Source of the DNA: Gemmatimonadota bacterium
GTDB lineage: Bacteria > Latescibacterota > UBA2968 > UBA8231
Direction of reading: 5' to 3'
NCBI GenBank assembly: GCA_028875335.1
Contig: JAPPEF010000366.1
Location: 1-64,000, forward strand
Length of the DNA: 64,000 bases
A program made the position numbers and the translations under genes. Below are positions 57,455 to 64,000 of this stretch, in pieces. The notes under the pieces are model-generated. The model was not told the origin of the DNA and made no database searches. It worked only from the letters and a program-made list of their open reading frames with translations. The number at the start of each line of letters is the position of its first letter. Position 1 is the stretch's first letter.

Positions 57455-59566
57455 CTATTCGAGCTTGACCATTTTGCGGGCGCGCGTCTGCTCGTCCACC
57501 TGCAACCGATACACATAGACCCCAGCGGCGACGGGGCGGCCCTGCGCGTCGCGGCCATCCCACGTCAGCTCGTGCTCGCCAGCGGGCAGCGGACCATTCC
57601 ACACTTGGCGCATTGGCTGCCCTAGGACGTTGTAGATGGTTAAATCCACGTTCTTGGCTCCGGTGGGTACGGCCAAGGGAATGGTTGTGGCGGGATTGAA
57701 TGGATTGGGATAGTTGGCACCCAAAGCAAAGGTCGTTGGCGTGGCTACCGTCTCGCTGGTCACGGCGGTGGCCGAGGTGCCTTGATTGATAAAGACGAAG
57801 ACGCCGCCGTGGCCGCTTCCGGGGCTGGTTCCCAGCACAACTAGATCGGCGTCGCCATCGCCGTTGACATCGCCGGTGAGGACCTGATTGCCCTCGCCGA
57901 GCAGGGGGTAGTAGCCTTCGAGGACAGGTGCGCCGTTGCGCTGGCCGAGCAATACCACCAGTGCAGGACCGAGGGGCGAGTTGTCAGCGAGTAGAGTTAC
58001 ATCCAGCACGCCATCGCCGTTGAGGTCGCTGGTGGTGGCTATGGACGGGAGCACCTTCCAGTCGAGCAAGGAATGGCGCGTCCACCCGCCCAAGGCGTCC
58101 AGACGCCACAGGACCAAGCCGTGACTCGCGGCACCTAAGAACGCGGGGGAGCCGAGTAAGTCAACCGTCCCATTTCCATCGAGGTCGGCGATCAGGTCCG
58201 AGCGCAGGTTGCAGGGATGGTCCGGGGCCGCGAAAAGAAGCGGCGGTTCCTCGCTGGCGGCCCACGGCCGGGTCAGTTGCCAAGAGTTAGATTCTTGGGG
58301 CTGATGGCAGGATGGAATCCACAACAGGCTGGCGGCTTTGCCGAGAGGTTGTCCGGCGGGCAGCAAGGGCCAGCGCCTCTCCTCGCTGTCGAGGGCGAAT
58401 TCCTCGCGGCTGATAAAGTCGTAGCCGTCGTTGATCCACAGAGTCACTTGGGACGGGGCCACATGATCGGAGTCGGCGAACTCCTGAATCAACAAGTCCG
58501 CGTCGCCGTCGCCGTCGCCATCGGCCAAGCCCATGAGCCGGACGTCGAACAGTTGCAGAACGGGATCAAAGCCGTCGCCCCAGCTATACCACACTTCGAC
58601 GATCCCATCTTCGGTAACGACCAAATCCAAGAGTCCATCGCCATCGAAGTCGCTTCCCCGCAGGCTAACAAATGTATAGTCAGCAGCGGGGGTGGTTGAG
58701 AGGGCTTCCTCTTGGGTGGGTTCAAAGCGGCCTAGCCCGTCGTTGGACGCCACGGTCCAGCCCTGGTGTCTTTCGCGGTCCACGAGGCGGTGCCAGAGCA
58801 CCACGAGATCGGTATCGCCATCGCCATCTACATCGCCCGCTGCGCCTTGCGATGCAGATAGATAACTTGAGCCAATGCCCTCGCCGAGCGGGAAAAAGTC
58901 GGGTTCGGCGAACAACGTGCCGGGCGTCCCTATTCCCGCCGCGATGTCCCGAGGCGACAATTCCCCCTGCGCCAGCTCTTCGGCCCCGGTGAGTTCGATC
59001 CAGTCTATTTCTAAAAACTTGGGATGGTTGTCCACGTCCTGCGAGTCGCGGTATAACAGCATGTCTAGCTGAAAATCGAAGAGGGTATCCTCCCAAGTGA
59101 TCGCCCATTCTGTATCTGCTTCTGCCAAGGCGCGTAGATCTAGGGTGATTTCTTCCCATTCAAGGGGATAGGATTGCGGACGGCCCGTACTAAACATTCC
59201 TATTGTGCCAGAGTCAGAAAGGCGTCTATACGCAGCATTGGACCAGCGCATCGAGAATTGTTGTCCCTCGGTGGGGCTATGGTGTATGATACGCAGCCGG
59301 AGGGTGAGGCGGTCGAACAGGGCCGAGTCTTTGCCGATCAACGGCGAGCGCAACTGAACGGTAGGTCTGCGACCGGGCACGGGCGCAACGCGCCACACGC
59401 CATCGACGATCTCGCTCTTCAATGGCTGTCTATCACCTCTTATACTGCTAAAATCGCCTTCCCAAGAGGTCCAGCCATAGGTGGAGCCATCGTCGAAATC
59501 CCACGTTAGGGCAAAGGATTCGCGTGGAGCGACCAACAGTAGAATTGCAAAGAACGCGTAGCGCAT
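57455..59566 (-). CDS. FG-GAP/VCBS surface protein with T9SS-like sorting domain, P4
   Basis: A 703-residue paralogue from ATG 59566 (MRYAFFAILLLVAPRESFAL). It opens LTWDFDDGSTYGWTSWEGDF, then repeats GDVDGDGDTDLVVLWHRL, GSDFDGDGLLDLVVTED, ADLDGNGTVDLLGSPA, SDLNGDGVLDVTLLADNS and GDVNGDGDADLVVLGTS, and ends LGANYPNPFNPATTIPLAVP to ARKMVKLE. It stands apart from the other cluster genes by 356 bases on one side and 322 bases on the other, with its own upstream region, so it is likely a separate transcription unit. Confidence 0.92.
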   Translation of the reverse strand: MRYAFFAILLLVAPRESFALTWDFDDGSTYGWTSWEGDFSSIRGDRQPLKSEIVDGVWRVAPVPGRRPTVQLRSPLIGKDSALFDRLTLRLRIIHHSPTEGQQFSMRWSNAAYRRLSDSGTIGMFSTGRPQSYPLEWEEITLDLRALAEADTEWAITWEDTLFDFQLDMLLYRDSQDVDNHPKFLEIDWIELTGAEELAQGELSPRDIAAGIGTPGTLFAEPDFFPLGEGIGSSYLSASQGAAGDVDGDGDTDLVVLWHRLVDRERHQGWTVASNDGLGRFEPTQEEALSTTPAADYTFVSLRGSDFDGDGLLDLVVTEDGIVEVWYSWGDGFDPVLQLFDVRLMGLADGDGDGDADLLIQEFADSDHVAPSQVTLWINDGYDFISREEFALDSEERRWPLLPAGQPLGKAASLLWIPSCHQPQESNSWQLTRPWAASEEPPLLFAAPDHPCNLRSDLIADLDGNGTVDLLGSPAFLGAASHGLVLWRLDALGGWTRHSLLDWKVLPSIATTSDLNGDGVLDVTLLADNSPLGPALVVLLGQRNGAPVLEGYYPLLGEGNQVLTGDVNGDGDADLVVLGTSPGSGHGGVFVFINQGTSATAVTSETVATPTTFALGANYPNPFNPATTIPLAVPTGAKNVDLTIYNVLGQPMRQVWNGPLPAGEHELTWDGRDAQGRPVAAGVYVYRLQVDEQTRARKMVKLE

Positions 59567-59579
59567 AAGGCTGTCTCCA

Positions 59580-59735
59580 GAGTTTTTGGTTGTTTTGACG
59601 CTCCGTCTGTCCATCAAGCTACTCGCACATTCCGTGCCAAATATCAGACCACGCATAAAAAATCCTTCAGGAATACCCTAAAGGATTGGAAATATAGTAG
59701 TTAAAGATGTGAATTTATTTTTTTAGGCGGTTGCG
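59580..59735. repeat. Duplicated upstream region, copy before P4
   Basis: Partner of 57110-57262. The copy keeps the same block order; differences are scattered substitutions and short indels. It contains the hairpin at 59657-59687, which is degenerate in the P3 copy. Confidence 0.85.
59657..59687 (-). terminator. Terminator-like hairpin in the P4 upstream region
   Basis: Minus strand AATCCTT (59687-59681) pairs with AAGGATT (59667-59661), with further AGG/CCT pairing inside, followed by T6 (59662-59657). It would end transcripts from the M16C gene or act as an attenuator in the P4 leader. In the P3 copy the pairing is weaker. Confidence 0.6.
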
Positions 59736-59768
59736 TCTGTCGTGGGTATAATGAGTATGTGATTTTTT

Positions 59769-59822
59769 CGTATTTAATACGATTCTCCCGTGTTTAATAC
59801 GATTTTTCCCGTATTTAATACG
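59769..59822. repeat. Three tandem palindromic copies, CGTATT-T-AATACG
   Basis: Copies at 59769-59781, 59789-59801 (one base changed, CGTGTT) and 59810-59822, spaced 20 and 21 bases. They lie about 200-255 bases upstream of P4, the place that the CACG palindromes take before P3, but with an unrelated sequence. The rest of 59736-59888 shows nothing else. Confidence 0.85.
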
Positions 59823-59888
59823 ATGTGATTGCGGTCCCTCCCTTCTTTAAAGAGGTGGTCGCCGAGCGCATAGTCCCCCCTACAGCCC

Positions 59889-62798
59889 TCACAGCACCTT
59901 GACTGGCGTCAGCCAATTGCCGTGCGCAGCCGACGCCGCGGCAATCGCATCTGCCGACCCCAGCACCGCGACTCGGCCCGCTGCGCCGACTTGATCCAGC
60001 ACCGCGGCAAAATCGGCAAAGTGCTCGGCCTTGGTGCCCAAGACTTGGTCGCGCATTTGCTGGCGATAGTCGTCGTCGATGCCGGTCAGATAGCGCATTA
60101 GCGAGGCGTAGCCCTTGGCGTCGGGGAGCTGGTAGGCGTCGATGTCGCCGATGGTGCCGATGATGGCCTTGGTCAGCTCGTCGCTGCTGATCGGATAGTC
60201 GCGCAAGAAGGAGCCGCTTTGGTCGTACACGTCCAGCGTCTCCAGCAGGTTGGGGTCGCGGTAAGACGCGTACGCGAACACGCCGGTAAACGGGTCGAGG
60301 GCGCAAAAGGCCCCGTAGGCTCCGCCTTGGACTCGCACCCGATCCCAGAGCCAAGTGGTGGCCAAGTAGCGCGTGATGACGGCCGACGATCCGTCCAATT
60401 CGTAGCCGAGCGCGAAGAGGTTGGCCGCCTTGCCCACGTAGTTGACTTGGGCGGGGACGGTCAGGCCCTCGTCGGCCGCGGTTAGGCTCGGCGTCCAAGT
60501 CGCGGGCGGATGCGCCTCTTGCGGCAACTCGCGTAGCAGGTCTGCTAGGCTTTGGTCGCACGCAGCGCGGTCGCTGCCAGCTACGGTCGCGTTGCACAGC
60601 ATGCCCGGCCGGTTGACCAGCAGGGCGCGGATCTGCTCCAGCCGCGCCTGCACGACCGGCCAGTCGCTGCGGATGTCTTCGATGAGCTGCCGCAAGAAGA
60701 ACAGATAGCTCAAGCCGCGCATCTGCTCCGCGAGCCAGCCGGTCTCGTCGAACTGCGCGCGCAGCCGCGTTAATACCACTCGGTGCCCGCCCGGCACTAG
60801 CCCGGCCTCCGCGCTGGCTCGCTCTTCTAAGGCCATCTGCAAGAAGCGTTCGCGATCGTCGAGGCGGCCCTCTAGCAGCACGTCGCGCACAATCGCCGTT
60901 AGGTCGGCGACCCGTTCGGCCATGGCCTTGCCGCGCAAGAAGAGGTATGCCGCGGCCGGCCCGCCATCGGGGCGCGGCCCCACCAGCGAATGGGCACTCA
61001 GGCCGCCGGTCTGGCTGCCGATCCGCTGTTGCAGCTCGACGAAGCTCATGCGCTTGGTGCCCATCTCCAGCAGGGCGCGCCCAAAGAGCGGGACATAGGG
61101 CACAAGCTCTTGGGGCAACACCCGCAGATCGCAGCCCACGTCGAGATAGGCAATGCCATTGGTGAAGAGGTCGTGGTGGAGCACCGGCACCCCGGCGATT
61201 TGGTCCTCTTGCCGAGGCACGGTCTTAATTGCTTTGTCGAGGTCGCTCAATTGCAGGCGGGGCAATTTGGCCAGGTCCTCGGGTGCGTCGGGTTGCTCTT
61301 GTAGGTGCTTGAGCTTTGCGGTGGCCGCGACCAGTTCCTCTAAATCCGCTTGGCTCAGGTGCGCTCGGGCCTCTGCTAGGCGCGCGGTCTCTTCTTCCTC
61401 TAGCCGCGTCCCCAACTCGGCATCGGGCTGGAGGACTACGGTCGTGCGGTGCGCGTTGTCTAAGAGGTGGCGTTGGATCAGCCCCTCTAGATAGCGGTCG
61501 TCCGCCGTTAGCTTGTCCTTGAGCGCGGCGAAGGAGTCGGCAAAGCGCAAAGGTGTGAAGGGGTCGCGGTCGTAGAGCCAGTTGGTCAACAGCCGCAGCA
61601 TCAGCCCCAAGCCGCGCGGAAAAGACCCGGTGTTGTTTTCCCGGAAGCGGAACTCCGCGGTGTGCAGCGCGGCCGCGACCATCCCTTGGTCGATCCCGCC
61701 GTCCGCTAGCTCGCCGAGGTGTTGCAAGATCAGAGCCTCGACTGCATCGACATCGGCCTGCTGCACGCCCTTCAGACCCACGCTGAAGAACATCTGCGCC
61801 AATTCGACCTCCAGCCCGCTACCGGTCAAATCCTCGCCTAGCCCAGAGTCAATCAGGGCCTTGCGCAGCGGGGATCCCGGGGTGCCAAGCAGCGCATGTT
61901 CGAGCACCAGCAAGGCCCGGCGCTCGGCGTCAGTCGCGTCTTGCAACAGCCAAGTGAGCACGACAAAGTACTTCGGCTCTTCGACCGCGTCGGGATCGAC
62001 CGCATAGGGAAATTGCTGCCGCTTGGGCGCGGCAAAACGCGGCTGGGTGCCGATGGTAGAGTCAACAGAATGCGCCTTGTAGTCGCTTAGATAGTCGTGC
62101 AACAGCGCGAGACGCTGCTCGGGGTCGTCGTCGCCGTAGAAGTAGATGCGGGCGTTGGACGGATGGTAAAAGTCGTCGTGGAAGCGCTTGAACTGGTCGA
62201 AGGTGAGGGCTGGGATGTGGCGCGGGTCGCCGCCGGAATCCACGCCGTAGGTGGTGTCGGGGAAGATGGATTGCTGGATGCGCTCGTCTAGGATACTCTC
62301 GGGATCGGAATACGCGCCCTTCATCTCGTTGAAGACCACGCCTTTGTAGCGCAGCGGGTCGCCGGGATCTTCTAACTCGTAGTGCCAGCCTTCCTGTTGC
62401 AGGACTTCCGGCGTCAGCCGTGGATAGAACACGGCGTCGAGGTACACGTCGATCAGGTTGTAGAAATCCTGCACGTTGGTGCTGGCGACCGGGTAGCAGG
62501 TTTTGTCTGGATAGGTGAAGGCGTTGAGGAAGGTGTTGAGCGAGCCTTTGATCAGCTCGACAAACGGCTCCTTGACCGGGTACTTGCGCGAGCCGCACAG
62601 CACGGAGTGTTCGAGGATGTGGGCAATGCCGGTCGAGTCGGCCGGCGGGGTGCGGAAATTGATGCCAAAGACCTTGTTTTCGTCGTCGTTGATCAGCGAG
62701 ACGATCTCGCAGCCGGTGCGGTGCCGATAGAGCAAGGCGCGGGTATTGAGTTCGGGAATTTCTTCGTCGCGCAGCAGTTCAAAATCGCGGCGATCCAT
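59889..62798 (-). CDS. M16C-family zinc metallopeptidase (presequence-protease-like)
   Basis: A 969-residue insulinase-type peptidase from ATG 62798 (MDRRDFELLRDEEIPELNTR), which has an AGGAG site six bases upstream; 14 more residues are possible upstream. The inverted zinc motif HxxEH is GIAHILEHSVLCGS with His60, Glu63 and His64. The next blocks PVKEPFVELIKGSLNTFLNA and FTYPDKTCYPVASTNVQDFY are typical of PreP/Cym1-type enzymes, which cut peptides inside a closed chamber. No signal peptide, so cytoplasmic. Length and the four-domain layout are normal. It follows anmK by 87 bases. Confidence 0.95.
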   Translation of the reverse strand: MDRRDFELLRDEEIPELNTRALLYRHRTGCEIVSLINDDENKVFGINFRTPPADSTGIAHILEHSVLCGSRKYPVKEPFVELIKGSLNTFLNAFTYPDKTCYPVASTNVQDFYNLIDVYLDAVFYPRLTPEVLQQEGWHYELEDPGDPLRYKGVVFNEMKGAYSDPESILDERIQQSIFPDTTYGVDSGGDPRHIPALTFDQFKRFHDDFYHPSNARIYFYGDDDPEQRLALLHDYLSDYKAHSVDSTIGTQPRFAAPKRQQFPYAVDPDAVEEPKYFVVLTWLLQDATDAERRALLVLEHALLGTPGSPLRKALIDSGLGEDLTGSGLEVELAQMFFSVGLKGVQQADVDAVEALILQHLGELADGGIDQGMVAAALHTAEFRFRENNTGSFPRGLGLMLRLLTNWLYDRDPFTPLRFADSFAALKDKLTADDRYLEGLIQRHLLDNAHRTTVVLQPDAELGTRLEEEETARLAEARAHLSQADLEELVAATAKLKHLQEQPDAPEDLAKLPRLQLSDLDKAIKTVPRQEDQIAGVPVLHHDLFTNGIAYLDVGCDLRVLPQELVPYVPLFGRALLEMGTKRMSFVELQQRIGSQTGGLSAHSLVGPRPDGGPAAAYLFLRGKAMAERVADLTAIVRDVLLEGRLDDRERFLQMALEERASAEAGLVPGGHRVVLTRLRAQFDETGWLAEQMRGLSYLFFLRQLIEDIRSDWPVVQARLEQIRALLVNRPGMLCNATVAGSDRAACDQSLADLLRELPQEAHPPATWTPSLTAADEGLTVPAQVNYVGKAANLFALGYELDGSSAVITRYLATTWLWDRVRVQGGAYGAFCALDPFTGVFAYASYRDPNLLETLDVYDQSGSFLRDYPISSDELTKAIIGTIGDIDAYQLPDAKGYASLMRYLTGIDDDYRQQMRDQVLGTKAEHFADFAAVLDQVGAAGRVAVLGSADAIAAASAAHGNWLTPVKVL

Positions 62799-62885
62799 GG
62801 GGTCTCCTTTGTGGTGTATAGCGAAAAAGCTAGCGGGCAAACATATTGGCGACGCGGGTTTTTATCAAGGAAAATGGAGTTGCGT

Positions 62886-64000
62886 TCACGGCAGGGCGAT
62901 TTTGCCGAGGACGACCGGGCGCTGTGCGCGGGTGACGGCAGGGATATTGCCGGTGCGGCCCATCAGCGTCTCGTTGGCGAGCACTGCGAAGGAGAGAGCC
63001 TCGCGCGCGTCTGGATCGACGCCTAGGTCGGCTAGCGACTTCACTGCTATATCTGGCAGTGCGTGTTGCAACCCGGCCATAATGCGCGGATTGTGGACGC
63101 CGCCGCCGCCGACCCAGAGCTTGGCAAACTCCCCGGGGCAGAAGCGGCGAATGCCCTCGGCAATGGATTGCACGGTAAAGGCGGTCAGCGTGGCGATCAG
63201 GTCGTCATCGCTCCACGTGCCGCGCCGGAGAATATCCGCGAGGAAAGGCTCGCCAAATTCCTCGCGCCCCGTGGATTTGGGCGGCTCGCGCTGCAAGAAG
63301 CTGTGGCGCATCAGCTCGGCCAACAAGGTTTCATCGACGCGCCCCCGCGCCGCTCGCTTGCCTCCTCGGTCGAAGTGCTCGCGACCGTCGGTGCAGTGCG
63401 CCACCGCCGCGTCGATGAGCATGTTGCCCGGTCCTAGGTCAAAGGCCCGTACTGTGCTGACATCGGCGTCGGCCGGCAAGGCCGTGATGTTGGCGATCCC
63501 GCCGATATTGAGCAGCAGACGCCCTTCGTGCCCGGCAAAGAGCAGGTGATCCACTAGCGGCACCAGCGGTGCGCCCTCGCCGCCGACGGCCATGTCGGCC
63601 GCGCGAAAGTCCGCAATGGTCACCGCGCCCGTGCGCGCGGCAATGACGGCTGGCTCGCCAATCTGCAGGGTGGCTCCGCTAGCTGGCAGATGGCGCACGG
63701 TTTGCCCGTGCGAGCCGATCAGGTCGATGGATTCGGGGCCGAGCTTGGCCTGCTCGACTGCGGCTAGAGCCGCTGTTGCAAATGCCTCGCCAAGGGCAAA
63801 ATTGACCCGGCACAGCGCGTCGAGCGACGCATCCTCAGCGAAGAGGGCGAACACCTCGCGCCGCAGGTCGCTGGGCAGCGGCGTGGTGATAAAGGACAAG
63901 ACTTCGTAGCGCGTGGATTCGCCGCTGCCCCACAAATCGACCAGCACGGCGTCGATCCCGTCGGCCGAGGTGCCGGACATTAGCCCGACGACTCGCCGCC
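62886..64000 (-). CDS. anmK: Anhydro-N-acetylmuramic acid kinase (5' end outside window)
   Basis: The cell-wall recycling kinase that opens and phosphorylates 1,6-anhydro-MurNAc. Visible are the ATP-binding start GLMSGTSADGIDAVLVDLWG, GSHGQTVRHLP, LLLNIGGIANITALPADADV and FDLGPGNMLIDAAV, all AnmK hallmarks. An ATG exists at 63980, but the frame stays open to the window edge and reads RRVVGLMSGTSADGID, matching the usual N-terminus, so the true start is beyond base 64000. Confidence 0.95.
   Translation of the reverse strand, partial: RRVVGLMSGTSADGIDAVLVDLWGSGESTRYEVLSFITTPLPSDLRREVFALFAEDASLDALCRVNFALGEAFATAALAAVEQAKLGPESIDLIGSHGQTVRHLPASGATLQIGEPAVIAARTGAVTIADFRAADMAVGGEGAPLVPLVDHLLFAGHEGRLLLNIGGIANITALPADADVSTVRAFDLGPGNMLIDAAVAHCTDGREHFDRGGKRAARGRVDETLLAELMRHSFLQREPPKSTGREEFGEPFLADILRRGTWSDDDLIATLTAFTVQSIAEGIRRFCPGEFAKLWVGGGGVHNPRIMAGLQHALPDIAVKSLADLGVDPDAREALSFAVLANETLMGRTGNIPAVTRAQRPVVLGKIALP

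Overview
The window reads as a chromosomal segment of an uncultured, GC-rich, Gram-negative bacterium of the FCB type (Latescibacterota- or Poribacteria-like; an inference). The reasons are several secreted proteins ending in a NYPNPFNP-type FlgD-like/type IX sorting domain or a FTPNGDG-type gliding-motility (CHU_C-like) domain, three phytanoyl-CoA dioxygenase (PhyH) genes plus a PhyH fragment, Gfo/Idh/MocA and UxaA-type sugar-acid enzymes, and outer-membrane beta-barrels. No transposase or integrase gene was recognised.

Layout. 113-4409 (minus): an ECF sigma / anti-sigma operon feeding a DUF4252 protein, a lipoprotein that joins a DUF4252-like domain to an Omp85-type barrel, and an unknown 351-aa protein. 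4463-5782: FAD/NAD(P) monooxygenase-like oxidoreductase. 5902-7732: a PhyH gene scrap, a RelE/HigA-like toxin-antitoxin (TA) pair, an intact PhyH gene and a small antitoxin-like ORF. 7793-10125: a 32-repeat CRISPR array whose leader and complete type I-B operon (cas8b-cas7-cas5-cas3-cas6-cas1-cas2-cas4, all minus strand) fill 10126-18804. Immediately upstream of cas8b lie two degenerate CRISPR-like repeats (candidate crRNA-like RNA), a sigma-70-family factor, a truncated retropepsin-like gene and a WYL regulator (to 20948). 21150-27944 (plus): a sugar/organic-acid catabolic operon with Gfo/Idh/MocA, two tandem PhyH-HEAT fusions and a double-length UxaA-like protein. 28021-28765: a TA locus whose toxin gene is frameshifted. 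28871-36617: mostly ordinary genes (glutamine amidotransferase, O-methyltransferase, MazG, DUF362, MurA, glutaredoxin-like, GAF-like, tRNA-Phe, FGE-like, MFS). 36622-38968: second ECF sigma / anti-sigma pair. 39117-59566 (minus): a large secreted/outer-membrane protein cluster of two paralogous barrel-like proteins, three CHU_C-type proteins and four FG-GAP/VCBS proteins. 59889-64000: M16C peptidase and AnmK (runs off the window).

How it works together. The CRISPR locus carries its own transcription apparatus candidates: sigma factor, WYL regulator, palindromes and a mini-array just upstream of cas8b, all on the same strand. The surface cluster from 57098 to 39117 is a run of eight tightly spaced or overlapping genes with one strong terminator at its end, and it has grown by segment duplication (paralogous pairs, duplicated upstream region, a gene-start remnant). 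Both recognisable TA loci have a near-consensus sigma-70 promoter whose -10 hexamer ends exactly six bases before the toxin ATG, predicting leaderless toxin mRNAs.

The best candidates for something undescribed are the crRNA-like mini-array plus sigma factor upstream of cas8b, the barrel/CHU_C/FG-GAP surface cluster with its paired palindrome arrays, and the DUF4252-Omp85 lipoprotein under ECF control. All function calls come from reading motifs by eye; no database search was run.
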